Assembly (NCBI GenBank): GCA_030998225.1
Contig: JAPYXD010000704.1
Coordinates: 14,074,001 to 14,138,000, forward strand
DNA from: Diplolepis rosae
Taxonomy: Eukaryota; Arthropoda; Insecta; Hymenoptera; Diplolepididae
Length of the DNA: 64,000 bases
Direction: 5' to 3'
Shown here piece after piece: positions 31,400-42,985 of the stretch. How positions within the stretch are numbered: the first letter of the stretch is position 1; each line of letters opens with the position of its first letter. A program made the translations under genes and the position numbers. The notes under the pieces are model-generated. The model made no database searches. It was not told the origin of the DNA and was given only the letters and a program-made list of their open reading frames with translations.

Positions 31400-34360
31400 G
31401 TACAATAAATGAAGCATACTTACTAACAGAATACTGTGAATCATGAGGAAAAAAAAAATTAATAATGTGAGGTGATTTAAAATTTTCTAAATATTTGTAC
31501 AAATAATTTATCAATATTTTAACGACTTAATTTAAATTTCAAAAATACTTTCAAAAACGTTAGCTGTAAATTATTTGTTTAATATCAATATTCTGTCATC
31601 CGTTGTAATAATCGACATATTTCTTTCGATATTTGGAAACTGATAGGTAAAATAAAATATAATATGTATAGACATCATAGACACAGAGAAACCTATAAAC
31701 TCATTAAATACTTTTTATGAAACTAAATTTCAATTTATAAAAACTGTGTAATTGTAAAAAAAATTTGCAATATAATGCTAAACTTTATAACAATTGCATG
31801 AGACTCTACTGTAACCTATAGTAAAACTGTGAGTATTATTTTTTTTCAATTTTGATATTTTTGCTGTGAAACATTTTCAGCCAACTATGAAGAAATATCA
31901 TTGCACTTTGATTTTCCCTAAAATCTTAATATTTTTTTAAATCATCATTTGAAAAATGAATATATCACTATTGAATATAAAAACTTACTTCTGGGACATT
32001 ACAGAAGTGAAATTCCACAAGTTACAAGTAAAAGTCAAAACATCAATAACTTTTTAAATTCTTCTAGTAATATAAGTCAATAATTATCTTATTATTGCGT
32101 AAATCTTTCGAAATTATTATCTTTCATCATTTTCTAGAGTATTTTATCATGGAAATACATTGATTAATAAAAACAAAAATGATTCTAAACGCTTTATGCT
32201 CTGTTATTTTTATTACGTAAATTTATATATAAATCTTTAGACTCATTTTTTTAAGGAGATAACACAAAAGATTTAATTTTTAATCCACTCAATAAGTAGT
32301 CGATAATTTCTAGACAAGTGTTAAAGATAAACATAATAAAAAAATGACTGCAAAAAATGTGTATAGTCACCAAGGCATCGAAATTTTCCTTATTTAATGA
32401 TGATTCATTAAAAAGAGGATGTAGAGTGACAAAAATTCCAACTATACTGATCAAACAAAATTTTTGAGAATTTATCACATTTAATCGTTCCAAACATTAA
32501 TCCATTAATTAATGGTGTTTTTCAGTAAATTTCGTGGAAAAGTACTTTTTGGATTTTAAATATTGTATCGATTTATCAATATTATTATATTCATTCAAAT
32601 CGAAATATCCTCTGAAATACAAAATTTCAAAATCCAATCTTAATATTGTTCACAATATTTTACATCTAATACAAAACAACCAGTAACTTTTTATAAAAAT
32701 ACATTGGAATGTAAATACACATGTGACCTTATGCCTGAAAATCGTCAAATATCTTAAATTTGTCTGATACCTTCTAAATTTTTATTCTAATATCTTTTTA
32801 AATATTATGATTTGAATGTATTTTGAATTTTTCTGCTTAAAAATTTCAGTAATTTTATAAAATATTCAAAAGATCCCAGAAAATGTTAATCTTTCGAATG
32901 TTCTATTTTCATAATGTGAAGGTCGTCTCGGTGTGGCGTTTTATCCAATTAATATAAGTTTAAAATATAATCAACAAAAATGCGGTATTTAATGCATCCA
33001 GGAAACAGAAATTTAAAAAACCATTCCTCCTTTACATATTCAAAACCAGTTGTAAAGCTGTAGCAACTCTTGACTTCAATTTATAAGCACTTTGCTCCTT
33101 CAAGGAGCAAATGTATTTACTTCTTCATAATGTAAATCATCGCTTATTATGATCAAATTTTTTTTTTTAGTCCCATAAGATAAAATACATTTTTTCATTC
33201 TCTAGCCATGGATTTATGGTTGAATAATATACACTTTTTAATCAATGAGTGGCCACAAGAGAATTTATGTGTTAAAGATTGAAATCCTAAAAATTGGCAA
33301 AGTTATGGGCCATCCAAAAATAGTCAAATAACGTGACATATTTGAAAACATGTCTGCAATAATATTAATCAAAAAATCACAGAATTTTTATGAATTTCTT
33401 GTTATTTTAGTATAGGGTCAGTTTCTTCTTATTTTCTTCATTAAAAAATTATTACTGGTAGATACAAAAACGTAAAAAAGAAAAGCAAATATTTCGGCCA
33501 CATATGGGGGCCCTCTTTAGTGCCATAAATTAAAAGATTAATTTAAAATGTATGTAAAAGATTAAAATATAGGAGATAATAAAAATAGGAAAAATCATAA
33601 AACTTAAAAACTTATATCATAGCTTACACATCAAAATTAAGCAGTCCAGTATGCACAACATGTATTGAAAAAATATGTCGAATTCACTGTATATAAACAA
33701 CCCGTTAAAACGAACAACACTTAATAATTGGCAATCAAACCAGCCGGGAATTTTTTTTTTTCAAAAGATGTCCAATTGATTATTAATGCCAGAAAGAATA
33801 AAAATATGAATCCCGAACAATTTTCAATTTTGAAAACTTTTCTTGAGGACTGTTTTTCTCCGAGATATGGCACATGAATCATTTTAGTTACACACTGGAA
33901 AAACGATATTTGGTGTCTGAAGGTTTTTGAGTTTTTTAAATCCAAATTTGAGCTTAGATTTGAATTCAGCATACTCAGTAACTTTAAAACACCAAGTATT
34001 GTAAAAATCCAAGTCTTCTTGAAATTTCCGATCGCCATATTGGATTTGCCATTTTGAATTTTTAAAAACTTAGCCATATCTGCTATATCTCGCAAAAAAA
34101 CAATTGGTTCGAGATTATCCAAGATGGAAATTAAAGGTGAAAAGAAATATCAAACGATGCTAAAAGCGGTTCTAAAACAAACATTTCGTGTTTTTATTAT
34201 ATTGGGTCGAATATGGATAAAAATGAACAATTTTACACCTTTAGGTTAGAATATTTTAAAATTATGTAGTACTAAAAAATTTGAAAAACTGATTCGTGTT
34301 TAGGTCATGAAAATCCTTAGGACAAACGGGACAAACTTTGTCGGTCTGTTTAATCTCACG
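31400..34360. other. AT-rich intergenic DNA between the esterase genes
   Basis: No reliable gene. A minus-strand frame at 32493-32251 is hydrophobic but isolated. The frame at 34122-33721 runs through phrases typical of non-coding TE sequence. No RNA gene was recognised. Confidence 0.45.
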
Positions 34361-34365
34361 ATCTA

Positions 34366-34485
34366 CACTGAAAAAGAAATGCTATTGAATGTATAGCATT
34401 TATGCCAAAAGCATGTATGTTATTGATTCAGAAAAATATGCTTTTGGCAGAAATGCAATAGATTCAATAGCATTTTTTCTCAGTG
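34366..34485. mobile_element. 120-bp hairpin MITE with TA duplication
   Basis: CACTGAAAAAGAAATGCTAT at the left and its near-complement at the right (ending TTTTTTCTCAGTG) form an almost full-length hairpin. TA flanks it at 34364-34365 and 34486-34487. The ends resemble those of 14423-15149. Confidence 0.88.
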
Positions 34486-34489
34486 TATA

Positions 34490-35710
34490 TCAAGCGCGGT
34501 TTCCACTCTGTGAGCTACCAACCAAAAAGTGTAAATTGGACACACAGGAATGTTAACCTAGTGATCTGATATCTTAGGCTAGACATAACCAGAAAAAATG
34601 TACTTGATTTAACCAAACCATTTTTTAAATAAATTAAGATCTTTAGTTAAGAGGCGAATACCAATTAGACGGTCTAAATCGTCACTTGACTTTGAGCGTG
34701 GTTAGAAAAAGAACTATCAATGTTAGAAACAATAAAATTGAAACTTATGTAGTATTTTATTTGCACAGTCATCCAAAAAAAGTTATTTTGCAAAATTCGA
34801 GTCCAGTCAATAGATATAAGTGCGCAAAGTGGAGTCTGCACTCGGCGCAGAGGCAAACAGCGTGTCAAATAGTGCCTCAAGACATGTTTCTATAACAAAA
34901 AAAATTATTAATAAATTGTGTAGTTATATAATTATATATATTCGGCTCTGATGGTTTTGATTTTCGAAAAAAAAAAATTTCTAAACAATAGCGTAAAAAG
35001 TTAAAAAAGTCGATTTTTTGCAAGTTATTTTTTCAAAAATGTTTTTTAGCAAAAACGAAGACCGTCAAGGCCTGGAAAACTGTATTTTCTATAACTGGTG
35101 AAAAAATCATGCAAATCGGTTTGGCAGTTTTCTTGAAATTTGGCACGCCATTTCAAAATCATGGTTTTTGGAAAAACGCGTTCAAAATTAGGGTATCAAG
35201 AAAAGTGTTTTTCTTTTAACTTACATGTAACAAAAATCAATCAGAAATAGCGGGTCCGTACATCAGAATCTCCGATTTCTCGGAGAAATACTCAATTTTC
35301 GGAATTTTGACCTAAAATTTTACAGGCATTTTTCTGAATAGTTACGTGAGTGCTGCGTGAATATTTCGTCTCACTCGTTTATACTCGATACGACTTGCTG
35401 TGGCGAGTCCAGACTCGTCAAATACCTCGGCTATTCCTTCTTCACTCGCATATAGAAACCGGGTTAAGAAAAGTCTTGTGGTTGCTATTGAATAGAGCAA
35501 AGTCATGATTTGTTTTTATGAATAGTATTCTGGAAACCGTGATCTACTCGGATCTACTACTTGCTTATTTAACAGAAGAAATACCTCGAATTACTTCGAA
35601 TATAATTCTTATATTTAATTTCATTAAACTTTTCTCAAGAGTGAATAGCCCCTCGGTTCCACCAAATTTTTCTCCGTGTGGGATCTCATATCAAAACGTT
35701 AGCTACTTTC
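34490..35710. other. Non-coding DNA, nothing recognised
   Basis: AT-rich with scattered runs of A/T. A CTCCGTGTG terminus-like motif at about 35668-35680 has no partner in inverted orientation that I could find. Confidence 0.4.
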
Positions 35711-35714
35711 TATA

Positions 35715-36262
35715 ATCGCCAGGGCCGAGTTATAGTATATTATGTACTTAGGCGCATAATGAGGGTTATTACGCGACGAGCGACAATGCTCGCAGGAGAT
35801 CAAAGCCGAGGCGCGATCAGTCCTGCGAGGATTTTAAGCGTGTCTCGTAATTACCCGAATTGTGTGCATTGGCAGATATTCTATTTTATGTGACTTCGGC
35901 GCACATACGAGTTTTTATGCGTACACTCGAATCCAATCCGAAAAGGTCGAAATTGCCGTGATTATTGCCCATCTCACTTGACATTTCGCGAATACTTCCG
36001 GCCATTTTGATTTTCTCGATCTTGTGTAGTAGCAGCGTATTGTAATAGAAGCATGCACAGTTCAAATGTACAAGGCTTTTTCAGTACGGTACCAACGGTG
36101 TACGAAGAGGAATAAGAAGAAGATTACGCTCCGCTGTATCGTAATAGGCGCATGCGCAGTTCAATTTTTTAATTAGATTCCTCTGTATCGTAATACACAA
36201 CATTACGGTACTCTCAACTGTAGCGTAAAAACGAGTTTACGCGCCGGAGGAACATAAAAATA
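35715..36262. repeat. Reverse-orientation relative of the 8490-10122 element
   Basis: Read on the minus strand, 36262-36000 matches about 8630-8900 (GCGCATGCGCAGTTCAA, TGTACAAGGCTTT, ACACAAGATCGA). Likewise 35940-35715 matches about 9470-9725 (GCGACAATGCTCGCAGGA in inverted pairs, ATAACCCTCATT). It is a second, diverged copy without recognisable ends. Confidence 0.7.
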
Positions 36263-36884
36263 TATGTGCCCCATTTCACCACTGATTTTTTGTTCAAGAA
36301 AACTTTACAGGCAGTCGATATAACTTTTAATTATACCTATGATTTTACGGTTTTGATATCTTGACTTTACAATGAGGTTTCACAATTTTACTTTTATCAT
36401 AATGACAATTATTAAAAGAAATGCAAGGAAATACCGAGAAACAAAGAAAAATGAATTACTCGGTAACCGTTGGCCGCCTAACTTTGGACATCTTCGAGTT
36501 TCAATCAATTATATTGCTTGACTAAATTACTATAGTCATTAAGATTATTCAAAATAAAGCGTCCTAAGTTGTATTACTTTTCGTAGCAAAAGAAAACAAA
36601 ATTTCTATTAACGATAGTAGTTTTTGTTTATTTCTTCTCGTAATTACTTCTATTATTTTTGTACAATATAATATTTGTTCGACTAATTTTTCTTAGTACA
36701 TATTTTACTATAGAAAATATTTAAAAGTACTATTCCTAAATTAAACAATTACATACAAAAGTAGTATATTTTACTACTATTATAATAAATTTTAATACAA
36801 TTAGCACAATATCCCTAATTTGAAACTGTTTTTAGTAATTTTTCAAACAGAAGGTTTCTCCGTGTACTCTAGAATAACACGTCT

Positions 36885-36893
36885 GGCCAATAC
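36885..36893. repeat. Left 9-bp target duplication of the 3.35-kb element
   Basis: GGCCAATAC immediately precedes the element's TAGGGTGGC end and is repeated exactly at 40243-40251. Confidence 0.85.
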
Positions 36894-39800
36894 TAGGGTG
36901 GCTCTTATTTTCAAAGTTTGAATTTTCTTCACGCTACCCCTCATTTTGCTTCCATTTTATGTAGAAATGATTCGTGTAAAATTTGAGCTTAATCGGACTA
37001 AGGAAAGGGGTGCCCCTCAGCCCTTGAAAATCACAAAACCATACAAAAAATCAATTTTATTTGTTTATTTTGCAAAATATTAATTATATGCAAAAAAAAG
37101 TTGATACAAAATTTGTAGATCTATTAAAAGTGCACATATTTTCTTCTACAACTTTTTCTTCTATGACTGACCGTTTTCGAGAAAAATGCGATTTTTTACT
37201 ACAAATCTTGACTCATAGACAAAGACTCTTTTTTATAACCTGGAAACTTTCGGCGATAATCACTCACAATCTGAAGCACATACTGTTTCTGTTGTTCGTT
37301 TTTCGTGAATAATTTATTATACTCTTCCATAAGCTTAACGCCTCTCTCAGCCGAATCATTTACAACTTTCAATTTATTTACTAATTCAAGTCCTTTAACA
37401 AAACTTCCATTTTTAGGCCACGTCGACGGTTCTGTCCTAAGAAATTCATCATTCAAGTTAAATCTTTTGAAAAATCGTTTAGTGTCGGCGAAAACGAATT
37501 GCTCAATTCCATTGTTGATAATTTCTGGGATTTCATCGATTTCTACTTGTACTCGCTTCAAATTTTCATTTGATGATTCTGTTTCGCGATTCAAAGCATT
37601 GACCATTTTCATTTTCGATTCTGATGACAATTTCGGATCAAAGAAAGCTAATGCGACAGTTTCAGAGCTTAAATACCATAAATGATTCATGAGTTTTTTT
37701 AATGCAACACGAGAGATACCGGGATCGACAGCTTGATATTTATAAAGTTTTGAAAGAACCCTAAAATCCAGATAAGGTGCTTGAGCAGCAGAAGGCGCAC
37801 AAAACCATGCTTCGACGTACACACTTACAATAAAAATACAAACATCGCAGATCGCATTCTGTTCTTCTAGAGTTAATACAAATTCACGACAGAAGAGAAA
37901 AATTTTCAAGCAATAAATAGCTTTTGCCATCCACCTCGCATGATGGATAGCCCCCGGAATACGGAAAAATACTCCACGAGGTGGTACTTCGCCAAGGAAA
38001 ATTATTACTAATTCCAAAAATTCCCTATAATCCTCTCGAGGCTGCTGTTCCTTCAAAGTATTTTTAACAAAATCAAGGATTCGAGATACGTCGCCTTCAT
38101 TGAAGTGTCCTTTGACCTTTTCGTTTTCAATCCCTGATTGGAAATTATTAACATTGATTCCAGGCCAAGCTTTTTGAAAATTTTTAAAGATCAATACAAT
38201 CGGACCTGTAGTTTTACCCATCTCTTCCTCGAAAACGCTTCTAAGAATAATTTCATATATATGATGTCTACAAGCAAAGTACAAAAGATCTTTTTCTAAA
38301 AAATTTTCTATCAAAACGCACGCACCTCTATAACTTCCAGTATTCGATGCTGTTGTATCGAAAACTAATGCTTTAACACAATTTTGGAGACCCCACTCAA
38401 CAAGAGCTTCACAAACAGCAGATGCCTGATTTTTTCCAGTCCCAGATTGCAGTACAGGCACTCCAAGAAGTTGTTCAGCATCGCCATTCGAAAGAATCAC
38501 AGGAAGTCGATCAACGGTCTCCTTACCTGTTAACGCTGGCAGTAACTTACCATCCCAGTGCACGAGAGCAGCTTCCAATTTCGTGCTCATGAACTGCTCT
38601 TTAATTACAGTCGCCCGTTCTGCACGTATTTTTTCTCTTGCAATATGAATGGACGATCTGTTGATGACAAAATCGTGCACATCATGGCCTAGTGCCTCGG
38701 TAGTTGCAATTAGAATATGAACTGCATCCCTGTCACTGATTTTACATTTATCTAAGGCCGCAGCAAGCTTAGGAGTCACTAGTGTACGGCTCCCTCTTGC
38801 CCGTTTTGCTTTTGGTGATGAAAATTCCAATTCTGTATCTTCTGAGAGACGAGGTTGTACCATAATATTATCAGTGGATTTTCCAGCAACTGATACATTT
38901 ATATCTGTACTTGATTCCAAACTGCTGGCGCTTGTAGATGACGTCAATTCGGTAGTTTCAACTTTAAAAGGAAAAGAAGAGATTCAATGATGCAAAATTA
39001 AATTAAAAAACTGAAATGTGAAATAATTAGAAGTATTGCAAATTCCATGATTGAAATTTTTTCCATACATTACTCACATAGTTGTTCAATTTCAAGATCG
39101 CTTCGCTCTTTTCTCATCAACGCTGCCTCTTCTCGTTCTGCAATTTTTCTTTCTCTTATAACTTCCTTGTAATCGACTCCGTACATGAACCCTTGTCGAC
39201 CCTTCAACCTTTGATTTATTAAAAAATGCTTATCTTCTTCTATTGTCATATTTTCCAAAGCGTTAGCATGTGCAATGTCGAAAAGATCCTCGAGCTTCGA
39301 TTTGAAATTTTCTTCTTTTTTCTTATGAGCCTCCGATGTTCTCCCAGCGTGTTTTTGTAATTGTCTCCATTCTTGGTACAAAGATTCTAATTTTGGGATG
39401 CAGTTTCTTATTTCCTGAGTTGGAATTCGTGCTTTTTCCCAAAAAATAATAACCTCCTGCAATGCTAGTCTGGCACTTTCGCGCAAACTTAACTTCACCA
39501 CACGAAGATTGAAAAATAATACACTTAAAACGTCTTTATTTGATGGCAATTTATTTCCACTAATTTTATTCCAGTAATATCCAAGTAAATAAATTTTTTC
39601 ACGTAATAAAAGGGCAGAAGACATTCTGACATGAAAATTTCTTTTGACTCGTCCGATATCCGAAAGAGAACTGCGTCAGGTATGCGGCTGGTCGGTTGAC
39701 TATGGGCTGGGATCATGGGTCCTTTAGATTTTAGAAGAACATCTGCTCAGCACAACTACATTACTACATTAGTATTAATACCTCTTGGTAGCGCTCGGAC

Positions 39801-40242
39801 AAGAATACTCAGGAAACAGGGAAGGATACAGATGAACTAAAAGCAAAAAAGTGTTACGTGTTATATGGAAGGCTCCTAGACTATACTCTACTAGAGTACC
39901 TGGAGTAGCTTTATTCGAGGCATACTTTTTCGCATTTTTTTCGAAAACAGTGAGTCATAGAAGAAAAAGTTGTAGATAAAAATATATGCATTTTTAATAG
40001 ATCTACAACTTTTGTATCAAGCTTTTTTGCATATAATTAATATTTTGCAAAATGAACAAACAAAATTGATTTTTTAATGATTTTTTTTTTATTTTCAAGG
40101 GTCCAGGGGCACCCTTTTCCTTAGTTCGATTAAGCTCAAATTTTACACAAATTATTTCTACATAAAATGGAATTAAACTCGGGGATAGCGTTGAAAAAAA
40201 TCGCAAAAAAATTTTTTCCCAGAGTAAATAAGAGCCACCCTA
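36894..40242 (-). mobile_element. Complete 3.35-kb DNA transposon with ~300-bp inverted repeats
   Basis: The terminal inverted repeats are 36894-37190 and about 39931-40242, starting TAGGGTGGCTCTTATTT on both ends. They stay similar for about 300 bp (for example GTAAAATTTGAGCTTAATCG, ATATTAATTATATGCAAAAA). An exact 9-bp duplication, GGCCAATAC, flanks it. The only gene is a two-exon transposase-like gene on the minus strand, whose stop lies at the inner edge of the left repeat. The ends fit the YARNG consensus of hAT elements. Such long inverted repeats and a 9-bp repeat (8 bp plus a chance base, or true 9) are atypical for hAT. The intact frame and exact duplication suggest recent insertion. 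Confidence 0.88.
37199..39624 (-). CDS. Putative transposase of the 3.35-kb element, 769 aa, DD-C(2)H-E
   Basis: Exons 39624-39078 and 38961-37199 (TAG) join through a GT-AG intron of 116 bp. Residues 1-182 are charged and helical, without Cys/His zinc-finger spacing. A low-complexity Ser/Thr stretch and the basic run KAKRARGSR (about 234-242, a possible nuclear signal) follow. Candidate catalytic features are Asp319 (HWDGK), Asp384 (VFDTTASNTG), C413-x-x-H416 (ACRHH) and Glu721 (SAERGV). The D-D and D-E gaps (64 and 336 residues) are close to Hermes hAT transposase (D180, D248, E572). A long helical insert before the Glu also fits. It resembles, from memory, a set of unnamed arthropod proteins. 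No frameshift or internal stop was found. Confidence 0.85.
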
Positions 40243-40251
40243 GGCCAATAC
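40243..40251. repeat. Right 9-bp target duplication of the 3.35-kb element
   Basis: GGCCAATAC directly follows the element end (CCACCCTA) and matches 36885-36893 exactly. Confidence 0.85.
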
Positions 40252-40252
40252 A

Positions 40253-40423
40253 TTGCCAAACCAACTTGGACGTACCGAGAGAGTACGCGTGCCGTGAGTT
40301 TTTCGCAAGCAGAGTGGGGTGCCAAGTTAGTTTGACAATATATTGTAATAAATTGCCAAACCAACTTGGCCATACCGTGAGAGTACGGGCTCCGTGCGTT
40401 TTTCGCAAACAGAGTGGTGTGCT
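40253..40423. repeat. Two direct copies of a ~72-bp unit
   Basis: TGCCAAACCAACTTGG begins both copies (40253 and 40352), followed by similar sequence ending TTTTTCGCAARCAGAGTGG. It is the immediate flank of the 3.35-kb element, which inserted into this repeat. Confidence 0.8.
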
Positions 40424-40631
40424 TTTTTAGAATGACTATGGAACGAATTTGGTATATTGATTTTGCTATTTTGGCATACTCATGTCCATAAGAAAAACGC
40501 TTAAATGTATACAACAAAAGTAAAACGAATGTGTTGTGATTTTCGTAAATTCATATTTGTGCGAAATTCGGAAGATTTTTTTCTGTGTACTTGTATGTAT
40601 AGCTCCGTAGCATTGATATTCTTTCAGGTGA

Positions 40632-41020
40632 ACGACTCTTGCGATTTTCATTTTTTACCTTCACTTTTTAGTAGTCAGTGTTTTCAAAGTTGATTTGAGT
40701 TCCTTTCTGATATTCATTCGTTTTTCCCTTAATAAGTGTGTAAAAATTGGTACGTGTAGCACCGTATCATTTGTTTTTGTAGGCAACTGCTCCTGCGATA
40801 GTCAATTGTTTCCTTCACTTTTGAGCAGTCAATGTTCCCAAAGTCGACTTGGGTTTCTTTGTGACATTCATTTCTTTCTACGTTGCTTTTATTTTTATTA
40901 TTACAACTGCTCCTGCGTTCTTCACTTATTCCCTTTACTGTTAAGCAATCAATGTTCCCAAAGTTGACTTGAGTTCCTTTGTGACATTCATTTCTTTCTA
41001 CGTTGCTTTTATTTTTATAT
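40632..41020. repeat. Tandem repeat, ~125-bp unit, about 2.5 copies
   Basis: Units share CAATGTTCCCAAAGTYGACT, GTGACATTCATTTCTTTCTA, CGTTGCTTTTATTTTTAT and ACTGCTCCTGCG. The first unit is more diverged. The repeat runs straight into the SINE at about 41020, so it may be part of or captured by it. Confidence 0.75.
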
Positions 41021-41021
41021 A

Positions 41022-41262
41022 TGATAGAGCATTCGACCGGCAATTGAAAGGTCCTGGGCTCGATACCCAGCGGAGTGGAAGCGTTCCTTTTTTCACAGAA
41101 ATTTTCTTCAAATATATATTGAAAATTCCATCTGGTCTTAAATAACGTCAATTCTAAATCACAGCTTGATAAGGTCAATATGGTAGAGTTCCGTTATCAT
41201 GGTGAGTGATACACTATTCTAATTATCGACATAATCGACTGGAATGATTTAGGAAAATTTGT
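41022..41262 (+). mobile_element. tRNA-derived SINE copy 1
   Basis: A tRNA-like head (about 41022-41085) with T-arm CTGGGCTCGATACCCAG is followed by a body. Body markers are GCGTTCCTTTTT, GAAAATTCCATCTGGTCTTA, AACGTCAATTCTAAATC, ATGGTAGAGTT and TTATCGACATAATCGACTG. It matches the minus-strand copy at 45275-45540 and the 5'-truncated copy at 51560-51710. Confidence 0.8.
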
Positions 41263-41753
41263 AAACAGAAGGGTCAACAAGAAGCTATTATATTTATGAG
41301 TGAAAAAAGCTCCAATAATAATAGCAAGCAGAAAACGATTCCATATTTTTTTATAACATTGTGGCATTGAAACTCATAATATATTATTTTTTTCATCACA
41401 ATCGGTTGCTGTAAAAATCTCAACAACATCCAAGCGAGAGCAGCACATATACAAGCTTATCCTACTATGCCCTTTGGTAGAATCAACTGAAATAATTGTT
41501 TTATTGAATCAAGTTGTATCCAAAAAACAATCTTTGATTGCATGTAACAAGTTCTTTGGTTAATTTGAATAAATTCTGGTTTAGTCAACCAAATATATTT
41601 TTGAGTGTAACATTTAGAACGAGTATGTTGAGTAAAACAATACACGGTGGATATGTTGGAAAAGTCCTAAAAGACAAAAAATAGTAACAAGCTCATTGCT
41701 AATTTTCCAAAAGGCATATTTAAGTGTTCTAAAGCTAATTATTCTTGAAGATA

Positions 41754-42639
41754 CAGTCTGTTCAAAAAGAGCGAGTTCTCGATTTTTCTAAAACTATTAG
41801 AGATTTTTGAACATTTTTTTTTTAATGAAAGTACTTTCAAAGGACTACGGCGCAATTACCAAGGCGATTCAGTAGCGCTCGAATCTTCCGAGAGAGCAGA
41901 CGTGAGTCATAATGAGTTCTGTATACGCGAAACGTTTTGAAGCTGTCTTCTTGTGTACCCATCCAAAGGGACCAGTTATGTCCTATACAGCCGCTGCTAA
42001 ATTCATCAAAAAGTCGAAATCGTTCGTGAAGAAGTGGGTTGAGCGTTATAAAGCCAATAAAACAGTCGACGATCGGCCTGAAAGAGGCAAATGTTTGGGG
42101 ATGCTTCTCACGGCGCGGTTTTGGGTGTTTAGAGCTCTTCACCGAGAACGTGAATGCTCAGAAAATGCTCCAAATATACGAACGTGGTCTTCGAAGGTCT
42201 GCTACAAAGATGTTTGAAGCCGATTGGATCTTACAAGAAGATAACGACCCGAAACATCGAAGCCGTCTCTGCACCGCCTGGAAAACAGAAAATGGCATCA
42301 CAACTTTGGACTGGCCATCACAGTCCCCCGATGCGAATCCAATCGAAAATGTCTGGAGTGTTTTAAAGAGGAAGCTTGCGGGAAAACGTGTGTTCACCCT
42401 GAAACAGCTCTCGCAAAAAATCAGGAAGATATGGCAAGAATTACCAACGGACTACGCTGCAAAAATAAGTGAAAAGCATGCCGAAAAGGTGCCAGGCCAT
42501 TCTGAACAACGATGGAGACTGGACTATCTATTAGATAGTAGCCGTAGTCCTTCAAGAGTACTTTTATTTTTAAAAAAAACGCTTTAAAATCTCTAATAGG
42601 TTTCGAAAAATCGAGGACTCGCTCTTGTTGAACAGACTG
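41754..42639 (+). mobile_element. Tc1-like transposon copy 3, internally deleted
   Basis: It has the same inverted repeats as copy 2, with TA at 41752-41753 and 42640-42641. The N-terminal frame starting at 41912 runs to RPERGK and then jumps, out of frame, into the [16 protein letters not shown] region (42039-42587). The second catalytic block reads QEDNDPKH and NPIENVW is intact. The first Asp block is deleted. The deletion breakpoint differs from copy 2, so the two arose independently. It lies between esterase A and esterase B. Confidence 0.92.
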
Positions 42640-42814
42640 TATATGTTACATGGATACCATGCAGTTTCCAAAAACGCAAAACGCAGTGGAAAGTTTTCGA
42701 AATTTATTTAAAAATTAAGGAAAATTTGTGAAAGGTAACCAATCGAATTTTAATGTTATAAAATACAAAAGTATATCAGTTTTACAATTTCACAATGCAA
42801 CAGAATATCTTATT

Positions 42815-42820
42815 TTTATT
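42815..42820 (-). terminator. Polyadenylation signal of esterase B
   Basis: AATAAA on the minus strand about 165 nt past the stop codon of esterase B. Confidence 0.5.
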
Positions 42821-42985
42821 TAAAAAATAAGAAAGCTTTAATAATGCATAAAGTTCGTTTAATAAATCTGAAATGACTCATTTTCTTTATAACAAAGTAA
42901 AACATTACATATCCAAGGTATAAAACAACAGTATATACATTCGCACTGAATACGAAATTATTTCTGCATAGAAGATTTCTTTCTT

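Noticed and set aside
32251..32493. Hydrophobic minus-strand frame that faintly recalls an insect odorant-receptor N-terminus
   Set aside because: Isolated, no partner exons, no conserved receptor motif. A single hydrophobic frame in AT-rich DNA is expected by chance.
33721..34122. 133-codon open frame on the minus strand
   Set aside because: The wording matches translations of AT-rich repeat DNA (AAATCCAATATGGCG-type sequence), there are no domain motifs, and no splice context or neighbouring exon was found.
40729..41178. 149-codon minus-strand frame over the 125-bp tandem repeat and SINE
   Set aside because: The peptide simply repeats with the DNA unit and crosses into the SINE; no independent coding evidence.
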